Positions 1-13,101 of a DNA stretch of 64,000 nt are shown piece after piece. This DNA is from Glycine soja (Eukaryota > Streptophyta > Magnoliopsida > Fabales > Fabaceae): the NCBI RefSeq assembly GCF_004193775.1, contig NC_041003.1, positions 27,963,735 through 28,027,734 on the forward strand, written 5' to 3'. Position numbers and translations under genes: made by a program. The notes beneath the pieces were generated by a model. It was not told the origin of the DNA. It ran no database searches and saw nothing but the letters and a program-made list of their open reading frames with translations. Position 1 is the stretch's first letter. Every line of letters starts with the position of its first letter.

Positions 1-39
<39 letters not shown>

Positions 40-48
40 ATATATATA
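1..48. repeat. (TA)n microsatellite
   Basis: An almost pure TA dinucleotide run broken only by two TGTA interruptions near its right end. It begins at the window edge, so its full length is not visible. Confidence 0.9.
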
Positions 49-1243
49 GCTTATTCATAAACCAAATGAGTTGAACTAAACACAACTCAAGTTCGGCTCA
101 TTTATTTAACGAGCTCAAGTTCAGCTCATTTGGTTCATAAACCAAATTCAACGAGTTGATTATTGAGTCGAGTTCCGAACTATTTTTGAGTTAGTTTGGT
201 TCATTGTCACACCTAGTTCCACCATATCAGTTAAATTTCCAAGGGCATTTTTCCTAATTTTTGATTGACAAATAGATTTGCCTAATGACTTTGTTCCACT
301 TCCACCAATGTCCAACATTCTATTATAATAACACAAAGTCAAAAATATACAATTATATACAATAATACAACTAAGTGAGTAGTACACAATCAGTAACTTC
401 CATTTTTAATTTTTAATAGCAAGACAAGACCAATATCATAATGAGAACAACACACAACTGGCTGAATAGAGCACAATCAAAGACTAAATATATGAGTTTA
501 ACAACATGTATGAGAACTAATATGTTTGATAGTAGTGCACAATAACATAATCACTATTTTTTCAATTTTTAATAGAAAGGTAAGACCAACATGTATGACA
601 ATATGAGATCCAAGAACAAAATAGAATATGAGAATTGGTATCCAAATAGGAAACAACATTTACAAAGCATAATTAAAGACAAAAACAAAATTGAACAACA
701 CAACACATCAAGTAAAATTGAGAATCTAAGCTCACAACAATAGTGGTCACACGAGGTTGCAAGTAGTAGCAAGCCAACAATAGAGGTAACGAGCAGCAAA
801 AGTAAATCTAGAGTTCACAAACAATAACGACAATGATAGGAGGTCACAAAAAATAGGGGCAGACCGAAGGTAACCATCAAGGTCGTAAACAATAGTTGCG
901 ACAAGTTCCAAGGCCATGAATAGTAGCCATCAAGGTCAATTTGGAATTGTTTCACTAAACACTACACAATAATGTTTTTTTTAGGGGGGGGGGGGTGACA
1001 GCAACGAAACTAGAAATTTTGGCGAACATGTAATCTCGCACATAAACTCATGATTTTTACGAGTTCAACAGAATGAGAGTTCACATAAATTTTAATGCAT
1101 TTTGGCTCATTTTAACAACCATAGTGGTGGTTGTTCTTGTTGTATAGATTGCTATTGAGATTGCACTTTTTGATATGTTGTTATTGTAACTATTGGTGTT
1201 GTGGAATCAAGGATTGCACCAATGCAGTCATCGGATCAAATGT
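49..1243. other. Intergenic sequence, repeat-derived at its left end
   Basis: No gene is supported here. Positions 60-200 hold a degenerate repeated phrase built from CTCAAGTTC and GCTCATTT, a style common at the ends of old plant transposons. The rest is AT-rich with short A-rich runs and a G-run at 986-996. The short reading frames have no recognisable domain and biased, low-complexity composition. Confidence 0.5.
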
Positions 1244-1813
1244 GTAACACCCTAAGGATATCACCTTAACTATTCTTGAGATTTCTAGAGACAAAATTAA
1301 AACATTTATACAATGCTATCATGCAAAAGCTAACAAATAAATATACAAATAAGAACTTAATTACAATATTGATAAGTACAATTCCTCCCTTGTAACAAGG
1401 GCCTTATATATCATATAAAAGGAATTACATAAAATTATAAAACATAACTAGACTATGTTTTCCATAACAATACTCCAAGTTCCAATGACATGCGTCGTCA
1501 CTTATTTCCTGAAAAAAAAAATGAAAAGGGGAACTTAAAGGGATGAGACATAATGTCTCAGTGAGTGCTCTAAGAACTCTACAATTAGGTTAGGCTCTTC
1601 TACCCAAACAACCCACCATTCATTTGTCTCTCATGGCTTTACCCTCAATAGGTATTTATCAAACTTTATCACTTCTATGGTTGGGTCTACATCCATTAAA
1701 TCATAAGCTCTTGCCTCGAACTTATCCCTTATACTCACTCACTACTTTAAATAGTAAGTTATTTTATAGCTTTCCCTCTCACGGTAGCTACACTTTCCTT
1801 ACTCGAGATTTAC

Positions 1814-2781
1814 TGATGCAATTCTACCCCGCAAGGGCATTGGATAGAAGACTCCAAGAAGATTGAGCCAGAGATGCAAGAGAAGGCCATAGGGTTCTCA
1901 TGAGCCTTAGGGTAGATTTCGGGCTAAGTATGAGCCCACTTATCATAGTACATATTAGATTAAGGTTTCATTATTTTTGGACCTTGTATTTAGGGCTCCA
2001 TAATGTAGGTAAGGTAGCCTAGAAATGTAGGATTTTTTAGCCCTTGTATTTTAGGGCACCTAGATTAGTTTTTGTATTAGGGGTAGTTTTGTAATTTCAC
2101 ATGCATTAAGTGAATATTTGATGTGTGTGTTGGAAAATAAATTTAATTGAATTGGGAGAAGCCCAATCCAATTAAATTTTAGAGGGGGAGGTGAGCATTT
2201 GCTTGCTACACCCCATTGCCACATCATATAGTCACACTTTGTGCATGTGCTTCATGCTTTACATGTCTCATGCCACCAAAACATACTTAGTGGAGAATCT
2301 TGGGCTTGATCTTGAATTTAGTGGGCTTAACCATAGCTAAAATTCACTAATCATAATTAGTGAAATTTTGGCTTCAAAGTTTGGCTCCACAAATTCAATT
2401 TCAAATTCAAGTGAAATTTGAATAGAAATTCAAATTTCCCTCCAATTTTGTGTGACACTTAGGCTATAAATAGAGGCCTTGTGTGTGCATTTTTTTGGAA
2501 CTTTGATCATTTGAATATTAAACTTCAGATTTCAGAGCTCATTTAGAGCATAAAATTTCGTGCTCTCTCTCCCTCTCCCTTCATTCATCTCCTTCTTCCT
2601 CCAAGCTCTTATCCATGGCCTCCTATGGTGGTGAGCTTCTTCTAGACTCATCTTCTCCTTGAAGTGGCGTCTCCTCTCTCTCTTCCTTTCTCCATTCCGC
2701 TGTCATTCATCATCCAAGATGCAAAGGAATCCATTGATGAAGAAGATCCTAGGCCTACAAGCTCCAATGGAGCTTACATCA
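1814..2781 (+). mobile_element. Solo LTR with 5-bp target-site duplication TTTAC
   Basis: The 968-bp block begins TGATG and ends CATCA, the short inverted TG...CA termini of an LTR. It is flanked on both sides by TTTAC (1809-1813 and 2782-2786), a perfect 5-bp target-site duplication. Inside is a TATA box, TATAAATAG at 2465-2473, followed by a CT-rich leader at 2560-2700, as expected for a + strand promoter-bearing LTR. No internal domain or second LTR is present, so this is a solo LTR left by recombination between two LTRs. It lies within an older LTR-like repeat and is therefore the younger insertion. Confidence 0.85.
2465..2473 (+). promoter_or_regulatory. TATA box of the solo LTR
   Basis: TATAAATAG lies about two thirds into the LTR, followed by a CT-rich stretch. 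This is the usual layout of the U3/R boundary of an LTR promoter. Activity cannot be judged from sequence. Confidence 0.5.
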
Positions 2782-3540
2782 TTTACTCCTAAACTCTAGC
2801 CCTGCTTCAGTCTATACTCAAAAGCAATATACATTCCAGCCCGAGTCATTCTAGATACATCTCTCTTTATGCCCTTAAAGAGTCACATCTAGACACATTC
2901 CAAGTCATCACAACAGTTTCACATCATAATACATCATGACTAAGGATAAAACCATTCACACATACATAAGTACAACCTAAGGAATTCATGATATCCAAAT
3001 CATAAAATCACACAAGTTAGACCAACTCATAATAATGCACTATGCAATGCAATTTTCTTTTCTCTTTTGTCATATGCATGTGGTAACAGAAAAACATTTA
3101 TGAAAAAAGCTTAGGAGACATGTAGTAACGAACCCACATGATTTTATTACTACACTTTCACCAAGACAAGACTATCAATGGCACGTCAAGGTTACCTAGT
3201 CTTGCAAGGATTACAATCCATTGGATCAACATGAGCCACATGGAGATTCCAAATTGGATACCCTACAAGGAAAGAGTCATACTTTAACTCATTCATGCCC
3301 TCCCTAGTAAACTCAACCACATCCTCTATCTTATAAACATATGCACATTTATGATGTATGTCCCAAAAATTCATAAAAAATTAGTTCCATTCAACCTCAC
3401 GTCAAACATAATGAGCCTATTTTTTTCCTAACATAGGCTAGTTAACTCAGTCAAAATACCATCCAGACCCATTCTCACCCTACATAGGCTAGATCACCCA
3501 TCTCAATGGCATCTAACCATAACTCATCATAACATGATGG

Positions 3541-4660
3541 TCCCTATGATGCATAAAGGCAAGTGTACCCTATCCAATAGTATCATCGACTCAAAAGTCT
3601 GGATATCATACCCTAGAGACCAATTGTGTTACTAATTAAATTTGTATAAACAAAATAATTTTGGGGTTTTGTCTTGTGTGTTAGATTGTTTCACCAATTG
3701 CGTCAAAGAAATCTAAATTGAGCTAAGAAAACAATTTTAGAGAAATAAATGTATGAATGAAGACAAGCCTGGATTATGAGTTCACATGTATCCGTTTTCC
3801 CTTAATTCCAATTATAACTAAGAACCCTTAATTAATAATTAATCATCAATTGCCTCTTAAGATAATTGTTAGCCTATGGGCAAGGTTTGAAAATAATCTT
3901 CCCCCTAAATTAATTTTCAATTGGTCCTTTGGGATTTAATTTAATGTTAAGGATAAATTATAGAAAGCTCTGTAAAAAGAAGAATCGTGCCACCAATTTG
4001 ATCATGCAAGTTTTATGAACCTTATTGTTCTATAGGTCACTTAATTATGAGAAGATGGTCACTAACAATTAATTAACTATAAAGCAGAGTGGTCGATTCC
4101 AACATGAAAGTAAAGATAGTAAAACGATACGATTAACTGAATAACATAAAAAACTCAATTAAAATATAGAACTAAAGTACATGGATACAACTACATCATA
4201 ATCCAAACTCTAAAGGTTTAGCCAACCATGGTTATGACCCCCAAACGTTCCTTTCGTAGTCCTCAGCTCAGAAAACCCTTGCTGTTCGAAAATAATCAAA
4301 ATCCAACCTAAAATGCCTCCATTTTTCTATTTATTCTAATGACAATTAAAACAACAATGTGGAGGTCAGTACAAGTCATGTTGAGTTACCATGGCCTATG
4401 TTGCTTTTGGCCTTGGATCAGCTCGGGCTGTGCTGTCAATAACATGACCGTTCTTGGATTTGTAAAGTTGAAGGAAGATTTGTTTGTAAATCAATATGGC
4501 CATATTGGAATAGCATGGCCTACAAGTACGACATGGGTCGTGTTGCAGTCAACACGAGCCATGCTCTTTGAAAATGTCTAACATTGTCTCTTTTCTTCTT
4601 TCTTTTAGCTTTTTTCTTAACCTTTCAGCCTATTTAGTCAATTTTTCACACTTAAGAAAT
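3541..4660. repeat. Dispersed repeat, copy A
   Basis: The start, around GGCAAGTGTACC and a following GACTC-AAAGT phrase and GACCAATTGT, reappears with changes at 6090-6180. The two copies look like members of one dispersed family with no visible coding domain. A related but more distant opening (AAGTGCACAATATCG) occurs near 5090. The right edge is not defined. The transposon class is unknown. Confidence 0.45.
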
Positions 4661-6070
4661 ACCCATGAGCTTTGCTAACAAAATAAGATCAAAACAAGAT
4701 AAAATGGGACAAAATTTGGGACTCAAATATAGTCAAATAACGGTTTACCACCCTGCTCCACGTGAACTCGGGCCACATATAAATCCTTTCAAATACATTA
4801 CATCACATCATTATTCACAATGTACTATTCACTCTTTAAAGATAATATAAAACATTAAACACTTCCACAACACTTGTAAATCATCATTCAATCAAGTTAA
4901 GTACCCAAAATAAATCTTAACTCCACCACACAAATTATAACTTCTACATACTTTGCATTATAATTGGTATAACATCCTTTAAGTTTTGAGTATTACTTCT
5001 ACCATTTTATGTTGCGTGTCTATGACCTTTGTGAGGTGTAAGCATCATATCTATAGTTATACAAATCCTATTGATACTTACCGTAAGTGCACAATATCGT
5101 TCTAGTAATAAAAGTATTGTTTTCTCCACAGGGAACACATTTTGGCTTTGCAATTATCACAATTTAATAGAAATCAAATAATTGGCAAAATATTTAGAAG
5201 TGATTTGGGAAAGATTTAGAAATTTGAATGAAGAGATAAAGATAAGATAAAGATAATGATAAAGATAAAGATAAAGCAATATTTTAAACAGATAAGATTG
5301 AATAATGGAAAACTTTCAGGATTGAGGTTTTCACACGATGGGTTCCAATTTGCTCGATTGACTAACCAATTGCTCTATTGAATTCTCTATGAAGGCAAAT
5401 TAATCTTAATTAAACTACGTTCTCTTCCAAGATACGAAGATGTGCCTAAATGAATTTACTCATACTTTCGTGGTAGCTATGCTCAATTAGATCCTTTGTG
5501 GTAAGTGTTAATTTGTTGAATCCTTGAAGGATCAAGCCTCTTTTTGTGGTTCAAAACCTAAGTCTTTTATCAAGGTTTTTCAACAATTAGGTTCACCTTT
5601 CATTTTTTGCCCAATTATCTAAAATTATGAAAAATGTTGATCAAGTGTTTCACATTCAATAGATCAACAAGATAAAGATCAAGAAAGGAACACAAATAGA
5701 AGTAAACAAAATTTCAATTAAACAAAATTGGTTCCCAAAGATTAAGCCCTAATCCTAGAAAATAGGGTTTTACTCACACATAGTCATGATAGAAACCAGA
5801 AAAAGAAATAGAAATTGAGAATGGACAAACCAAATGAATCAAGAGGAAGTTTATCTTCGATCATAAATCATCATAAAAGAGTTCAATCAAGAATCCTTTT
5901 TCTTCTTTACTAAATAGCCTATTTAAAACCTAAAACGAGTAATAGGTCCAAGCCCAATTGAAAATAAAATAAAAAATTCATAATTAGTCTTTCTAATGCG
6001 CCCCACACTGGTGTAGCTATGCCCACAGAGGTGAGGGAGGTGTGTTGGAGGAGAAAATGCATGTTAGGTT
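4661..6070. other. Intergenic repeat-derived sequence with a GATAAA microsatellite
   Basis: No gene is supported. Positions 5070-5950 resemble the dispersed repeats on either side in layout (a GTGCAC...ATCG opening, then AT-rich text with CCAATT phrases) but are too diverged to class. A GATAAA-type hexanucleotide repeat lies at 5233-5277. Confidence 0.4.
5233..5277. repeat. (GATAAA)n microsatellite
   Basis: About seven imperfect GATAAA/GATAA/GATAAT units in a row. Confidence 0.8.
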
Positions 6071-7245
6071 CTGATGCGTAAAATATGTTAGGTTTGCACA
6101 AGGGCAAGTGTACCTTACATAATATTAATAATGGACTCGAAAGTTTGAATATCGAACCCAACGGACCAATTGTATTTTCAATTAGTCAAATTTATTAAAC
6201 TAATAGTAGAGATTATTAAAAAGAAGATTTAAATACTTCTATGATTTTAGTTTTTATAAGAAAGCAAATAAATGAATATAAAGAGAGGTTTTCAATTATA
6301 ATAAGAGTGACCAAGAGCTATGGCACACTAGTACCAATTTTCCCCTAATCCTAGTCCTAATGAAATTCCTTCTCCAGTTAATTACCTATTTCCAAAATCA
6401 ACTAAAACCTATTATCAAGGTCAAAAGATTAAAAGTTAAAATTAATTCTAGGGACGATTATTTAAAGATTAACTAATCTATTAGGGATCACCCAAATGGT
6501 TTGATCATGCAATTTGGTGCAAAACATTCTCTACCTTGATCTACCAATTACTTGCAGATGATCACTACTATGCAATCAATTAAGTATTAGAATGGCTAGT
6601 TCCATATAAACATTAAAATAAGGATGAAATTTAATTAACATCAAACAATGAGGAATTCCATTAAGGACAAGGAGAAGAGTATATTTGGACAGTTACATCA
6701 TAACCGTAGACTTGAGAGACTAGCCACTCATGATCAAAGCAAAACCAGCAATCGTATATAAAAGTAAACATAGACATTCAAATAGACAAAAATAATGATC
6801 ACGAATTTTCCTAGCAGTGTTGTCCATCAGCTCTCAAAAGCCCTCAAGATTCTCTCAAATTCGTAAAAAGATAAGAATAAAACTAAAGATTTTCTTCCTT
6901 TTAAAAAAGTGAGGCCTCTTTCCATATTTATAATATTTTGTGCAGATTCTCCTTCTATCTTTCCTTAATTAAAGAATATTATCAATTAGGATTTAAATAT
7001 GATAGGTTATCCTTGCAATCTTTAAGTGACATGTACGCAAGTAGACCACATATGTACAAAGTTACCGTACACGTATAGAATTATCCCAGTCGTACAAAAT
7101 TACCATGATCATGGTCTTCTTATTAGCTCCAAAAATTCATGATATTTAGTTTTTTCCGACATGAAACCTCCTATTCACATGTCTTTCACAAACTTACAGT
7201 AAACCATGAGTTTTTTCAAATAAAATGTATTAAAATGCATGAATA
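6071..7245. repeat. Dispersed repeat, copy C
   Basis: The opening GGGCAAGTGTACC, the GGACTCGAAAGT phrase and GACCAATTGTAT match the start of the repeat at 3541. There is no coding domain. The copia element that follows begins at 7246, so this repeat or its flank was the insertion site. Confidence 0.4.
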
Positions 7246-7711
7246 TGGTGTATATTTTGGTTAAGATATTTCAAAAGGTAAATATAGTATTTAATATTTT
7301 TAATTACATATTTTAATGTGAATTAATGTCATGTTTTAATTGTAATTATTATCTATATTAATTAATCATTATTTCCAATTAAAGCCATTATTTCCAATTA
7401 ATTACTATGAATATTTATATTGAATAAAGTTTAGAGGATAGGAGGATACCCTTTCTTCCTTCTCTATATGAATTCCTGGGATTTCTAATAAAAGGGGTTT
7501 GCCAGTTATGTTTCCTTAAATTAATCTTCGGAAGAGTCTGTTATATTTTAGGGAACTTGCGCATATTACGCGAATAAGTCCTTAAGGACAGTTTAATTTT
7601 AAACGTGTCATGTTTACTTTGTTTGTGATTATTCGTGATTGTAAATCATAGTTAATGAATAATTGATTTGTGATTTGTCATTGATCATGACAATGGATCC
7701 TAAGGACAACA
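7246..7711 (+). repeat. 5' LTR of the copia element
   Basis: Direct repeat partner of 9949-10419. The two share, in order, the opening TGTATATTTTGGTTAAG, the phrase AATAAGTCCTT near the middle, and the end ATGGATCCTAAGGACAACA. Confidence 0.75.
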
Positions 7712-9948
7712 ATCTCAAGGACTTATTGTTGTCCATGAAATCTATTGTGGTTTGAATGAGGCATATTACTTTATGGAAATTTACATTTGATATTCAGAAG
7801 GTGATAGAGAAGGGGAATGGCCTGAATCCTTGTAGAAGATTTGGTGATAGTGGGGGTGGGAGGTTGTTTCCCATATTGTCTTTATGTCTGTTGTTGAAAC
7901 AAATTAAAGGATGGTGAGAGGCATGCGCAATCATGCATGAAAAATGATTGGGTAAGAGATTCTTTTACTTGCATTGCTTTATGTGGATGTCATGTTTTTT
8001 GAAAGAAAAAGAAGTCATAGCAATGAAAACTAGAAAATGTTTGTATGATCTGGATAGAGTTTTTTGGAAGAGAAATATATGTTTGTGAGAAACAAAAAAT
8101 CAACTGAATGAAAGATGTAATCTTTATATGTGAAACACATCTATTTAAAGACCCAAGTATGTCTTTGAATCAATATATATATGTCATTTTCTTTTCAAGA
8201 TGCAATTTTTATTTTTCAGCTGCATCTTTTATGACCATTAAGATGCACTGTACATAATTGTGTAAGATGCTCATTCCTCGTGGCTCTACTATGATTTGAA
8301 GAAACTTGTGTTTTAAAATTCTATGGCAATTGGATATTGTTCGATAACTCTACAAATATGTGTCAAAGTTGAGAACCCTATGTTAGAATCGAAATAGAGA
8401 CAGTTCTATTTTAATTTTAATTCTTTACCGTCTTATGAGATTTTGATTTGGGGTAAAAAGCACATATTTGTTGCTTGGAAGCATCAAGCTTGGTGTGTAC
8501 TTGTCTGAGAGCACAAATCAATGCTAGAAATTGTGCTATTTCTTAAAAAAAAAATGGGTATTTTATGGTGTTTCTTTGACAACCAATTTCAATGGTTATA
8601 TTGTATAACTACCCACCTACTCATGTTAATTTGTTATATATGGTGAAAGAACATGAAAATATTTATTTCAGATGTGAGTTCTCTAAATTTTGTTCTTGAA
8701 TGAAATTGTATTTTGTGACATGAAATACTTGGGAGTATGTGGATTGTTAGCAATTTTCGAGAACTTGGTTTTAGTATCAAGTGCAATGTTCTCTCCAAAT
8801 ACAAAATTTGCATGACATGAGATGCTTGAGAAGTACCAAAAATTATGGTATTAAACATAGTAGATTTTCCTTTGTATTAGAAAATATAGTGATGCTAATC
8901 GGATCTTAATTAGTCTAAAATGAGACAAAATCCACTAGTGGTTGTCTCACTGTACATTTTAGTACCTAAATTCATTAGAGTATTTATTGTCACTTGGAAT
9001 TCAATCAAGCAGACCTATATAATTTTATCTACTATAGAGACTGAGTTTTGACTCCAAATATGAGATTGATTATGTAAAAAAATTTCTTAGCAAATGTGTT
9101 CCTTTATAGGAAAGTGCATATTCTATATGTACGTTGCGATTGTCAAAAAATGAAGAGATATTTTGGTAAAGCAATTACTTAAAATATGGAAGTATTTTAT
9201 TTATGTGAAATCAATAATGAATTCAACCGATCCTCTGACTGAAACCCCTAGTGAAGAAATTCTTTTTTTGAAACATCGAGAGGAATGAGACTTAGGCCAC
9301 TTAAAAACAAGCAAATGATTGTAACCTTAACCTTTGTGATTGGAGATCCCATGAAGAAGGTTCAATGGGAAAAATAAGTCATTTGTTAGTTTTGCTAGCA
9401 CTAAAATTGATTTTAATCATTTTTCAATTTTTAGTCCCTTCCTATGGTGTGAGAAAGTGTTATATGTTGCATTAATGTGAGGTTAAACTTTATAGTTAAG
9501 CTTTATGTGGGGTAGTGAGAAAGCTTGACAATATTAAAGTTTTTAATGATTTTTATATCTCTTATTGAGTGGTGTATGATTTGAAGCATACACTTAATGA
9601 AATTACCTATATAAGTGTCAAGTGAGACCGCTTGTATGAGATCCTGACAAGATCTCTAAAGCACACATGAATACTGGACATGTGCATGGCCTACTAGAGG
9701 AACACAACAATAACGACAAGAATTGTGGGGGTGTACTATGATTGGTAAACCACTAGCACAAGTCAAGTGTTATAGGTTCAATAGCTTGCTACACCTACTA
9801 CATTGTGTGTCATGTCTTAACAGTCTAACTCTTATTCAATAGCTTGTTACACCAGGTCCCATGCATTACATCCAAGAGAAAGAGAACTCATGAATTTCTT
9901 ATCTTTTCTTACAATGTTTTCTTTAACCTTTTAAAATATGTGTGAGAT

Positions 9949-10419
9949 TGTTGTATATTTTGGTTAAGACATTTCAAAAGGAAAATATACCATTTAATCT
10001 TTTTAATTACATATTTTAATCTAAATTAATTTCATGTTTTAATTGTAATTATTATCTATTTTAATTATATTAAATAACCATTATTTCCAATTAAAGTCAT
10101 TATTTCTAATTAATTACAATGAATATTTATATTGAAGAAAGTTTAGAGAATAGGAGAAGACCCTTTGTTCCTTCTCTGTGTGGGTTCTTAGGTTTTCTCA
10201 CAAAAAGAGTTTTCTAGTTTTGTTGTCTCAAATTAATCTTGGGAAGAACTTGTTATATACTGAGGGACTTGCACATATTACACGGATAAGTCCTTGAGGA
10301 CAGTGTAATTTTACACGTCTCAGGTTTACTTTGTGATTATTCATGATTGTAAATTGTAGTTCCTGAATAATTGGTTTGTGGTTCATCATTGATTGTGACA
10401 ATGGATCCTAAGGACAACA
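9949..10419 (+). repeat. 3' LTR of the copia element
   Basis: Matches the 5' LTR along its whole length with scattered differences. It follows a polypurine-like tract at about 9939-9948, which fixes the LTR start at TG 9949. Confidence 0.75.
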
Positions 10420-11847
10420 AAATATGACATGAAAACTCATAACTCATAACTAGGTCTCATACTTATGGTTTCTAACTCATAACTCTTGTTTTGAGCCCTC
10501 CACATATAACTTCTCAAAGGCATTCTGTAAATGGGACCTTGCTTAAAATATTCTAAGTTTCCACTTGAATTCTATTTAGAAATCTTCTCAATCCATCCAA
10601 TTCTTCTTATAGATTTCAATACAAGGTTTATTCTTATGAGTTTATGTAATCCTTCCTTAATTTCTACTTAAAAAGTCTCCACTTTCCAAAAGAGGATTCT
10701 AATACATACACAAACTAGTTGGTGACTATCTTTCAAATAATTCTTATTTAGGTAAATACCTATCATCGTCTCTTCTTTCAAGATCCTAGCATCTGGTTCT
10801 TGTAAGGCATCCACATATACTCCTGTATTTCCACATAGTCCTCTTCTTTAATGACTTCGGACTAAACTTTCCCTTCCTATGTTTTTTTCTTCTTCTAATT
10901 CTTAACTAGGTTGGTAACTATTTTGACCTCATCTCTTACTAGGTAGATACTCACCAAAACCATTTTATTCTCTCACTAGACATATTCTTTAGGTACTCGC
11001 TTTAGGCCAAAAGTGTTTCTCTTCCATTCTACTTTTCTTGGCTATTTTAAGCTTAATACATTAATAGCCAAAGATAATCTCAACTATAAGGAGTTCAATG
11101 ACTTCTTTCAAATTCCTCTTGGGATGATTATACTCTTAAGGCCTCTATGAATCTCGTAAACTCTTATATTAGTTTCATAAACTCAATGGTGGGTTTGTTC
11201 TATTCATGGGATACTTGTTACAACTTTCCTTCTTTAGACTAGGCTTAGCTCTTAAGCATTATTGTTGGTTAAGGTGGTTAACTTAACTCCAGTGCCAATT
11301 TAGGAGGTAGGTAATTCTAGGAGATATACTTTTATCAACTATTGCTCTTCTAAGTGGCTCTACCTCTACACTACCACTGTTGCTACTAGGTGGGTATGTC
11401 TACTTATTTCTTATTAGCCTCATCTTAAGGACATATGTGGGGGTTTACCACAAGGTGCCTGTTACATAGAACTATCTAAGGTAACATCTCTCACTTGGCC
11501 TAGCCTAGCTAAGACTAAGGTCATCATCCCCTTATGTGAAAACAATTGTACCCTTATTTCCATTTTCAAGCTAGATAAGCACTTAACTCTCAATTCTATG
11601 ATCTTCTACTAACAACTCAATGGCATGGAAAACATAAAGAACAAGCATAAGCAATTAAAGAGAAATATGATGATGTCATAAATCCCTCATTACAATAACT
11701 CAAAAACAATAAAACATCAATATGAATGCAACATACAATTTACACATAGTGATTATATGAATTAAGCATTTCAAGGTTAGGAAAAATCTCATTCCCTTCA
11801 CACACACATGCACACACATAAAGGTACACATAAAAGAACACAAAGAA

Positions 11848-11871
11848 ACACACACACACACACACACACAC
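11848..11871. repeat. (CA)n microsatellite
   Basis: A perfect CA run inside a wider CACA-rich stretch (11800-11875). It produces threonine/histidine and cysteine/valine repeat frames on the two strands that are not genes. Confidence 0.9.
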
Positions 11872-12666
11872 CAAGAGGCCCATACATAAATGCATGCATG
11901 ATTGCTCATACATTCATAACAATAAAGAGATTTTCCATACCTAAACCCTTATCTCTCTCACTCTCACCCTTTGATCATGTGAATCATTCAACTTTCCATT
12001 TATTCTAAACAAATCATATCTAGACAAGATATTAAACACCAATACGACAAGCTTGGAATTAATTAAATCAAACAAAATATAAAACATCACTAAAAAAACA
12101 TGGGGAAAAAGGATGCACACATAGTGATACACTTATTTTACACTCTTCATCTAGAAAACATATGTCCATTTCATGTTCTAATGAATAGGAAAGGTACTTA
12201 TGCATGATAATTAAAGGAACTTCCTCATATAAAGCAACAATTAAGAGTAATCCATAGTATGTACAACAACACTCCCACTTAAGGGCCATCATATCAATCG
12301 GAAGAGACATGCATTGAAACATCCTATACTTAATTATACATGCAAGCATCCAAGTAAGAACCAAAAAATTGAAAATAACTATACATCTTTCAAACATAAG
12401 AAATAAGCTTAGTTCTTAAGACTTGCATATAACAAAAGGAGATCAATGACAATTGTTCTAGATCTTTGTTTTCACTTGTCATAGTGCCTCATTTGCATTG
12501 CACAAATTATTGAGATGATACATCTCAAATTTGACAACAACTAGAATTCATGGTATAGCGAGTGACCAAAACAATTAACATACTTCAAATAATGTCAATC
12601 ACTTTCACATAAAACACATAAAAAAACATGGAAGATACATAACTTACAAGCCAAAAGATTCGACTT

Positions 12667-12678
12667 GCTCTGATACTA
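12667..12678 (-). other. tRNA-Met primer-binding-site-like sequence
   Basis: The reverse complement reads TAGTATCAGAGC against the consensus TGGTATCAGAGC. It marks the 5' internal boundary of a leftward-running LTR element. Confidence 0.5.
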
Positions 12679-12682
12679 CTAA

Positions 12683-12718
<36 letters not shown>
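12683..12718. repeat. (AT)n microsatellite
   Basis: An AT dinucleotide run with two T interruptions, next to the primer-binding-site-like sequence. Confidence 0.85.
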
Positions 12719-13101
12719 TTTAAATTTTCGGAAAGTTCACAATTTAACAATTTTTTAAACATGTTTTTTAAATAGGTTTTACAAAATTATTATCTTTCAA
12801 AATATTTTTTTTTATAATTGTGATGAAATAAAAAATAATTTTTAGTTTTTATAACTTTTTTAGAAAAGCAAATTACTAGAGGGACATTTTTTTTCTTCAT
12901 AAGTTGAAAGAAAGTGATAAACACATTATTATATAAAAATAAAAAATAAAAATAAAAAGAAAGGAAAAAAAGAGATAAACACAATTTATTTTTCTTTTAA
13001 TACGAAAAAAACGTGAGGATTCGTTCTCAAGTCTCATCTAATCTATACCCCGTCTAAATCTCCGAGTGGTTGACACCGATCGAAGTAGCAGCACACAGAA
13101 A
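12719..13101 (+). promoter_or_regulatory. Upstream region and probable 5' leader of the six-exon gene
   Basis: AT-rich until about 13010, then clearly richer in G and C up to the start codon at 13102, as expected for a plant core promoter and leader. No convincing TATA box was found in the 100 bp before the composition change. The in-frame codon at 13066 is GTG, so ATG 13102 is the first usable start in this frame. Confidence 0.4.

Larger units (their letters stand above)
1244..3540 (-). mobile_element. Old gypsy-type LTR-like repeat, interrupted by a younger solo LTR
   Basis: The left part starts with TGTAACACCC, a common terminus of plant gypsy LTRs, read here in probable antisense orientation. 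It is interrupted at 1814 by a separate solo LTR and resumes at 2787. The resumed part carries short repeated phrases around CATAGGCTAG. No coding domain was seen. The family assignment rests on the terminal sequence and remembered family style, so the outer limits, especially the right one, are approximate. Confidence 0.35.
7246..10419 (+). mobile_element. Deleted Ty1/copia LTR retrotransposon
   Basis: Two long direct repeats (7246-7711 and 9949-10419) bound about 2.2 kb of internal sequence. Both end in GGACAACA. The 3' copy is preceded by a purine-rich polypurine-like tract ending GTGTGAGAT. The flanks are GAATA on the left and AAATA on the right, a one-mismatch candidate TSD. The internal part holds a decayed copia tail near 9215-9290, where the + strand reads DPLTETPSEEI, resembling the usual DPLTK end of copia RNase H. 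Most of gag and pol is missing and stop codons are frequent. The LTRs have diverged by many substitutions and small indels, so the copy is old and inactive. Confidence 0.75.
10420..12680 (-). mobile_element. Antisense gypsy-like retrotransposon remnant with primer-binding-site-like end
   Basis: At 12667-12678 the - strand reads TAGTATCAGAGC, one base different from TGGTATCAGAGC, the primer-binding site complementary to initiator tRNA-Met used by many plant LTR elements. Sequence to its left would then be the 5' internal (leader and gag) part of an element running leftward. No intact gag frame remains; the longest - strand frame (12068-12397) has no recognisable motif. The matching LTR should lie to the right but is replaced by a TA microsatellite. 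The class is inferred from the primer site and general style. Confidence 0.4.

Noticed and set aside
1624..1866. 80-residue + strand frame
   Set aside because: It crosses the boundary at 1814 between two unrelated repeats, so it cannot be an old conserved gene.
11700..12008. Cys/Val and His/Thr repeat frames on opposite strands
   Set aside because: They are produced by the CA microsatellite at 11848.
12068..12397. 109-residue - strand frame, one of the longer ones in the window
   Set aside because: Cys-, Leu- and Ile-rich with no recognisable motif, and it lies within a retrotransposon remnant.
13066..13101. Possible upstream start extending the six-exon protein by 12 residues
   Set aside because: The codon at 13066 is GTG, not ATG. 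The first ATG in frame is at 13102 and fits the conserved-looking N-terminus.
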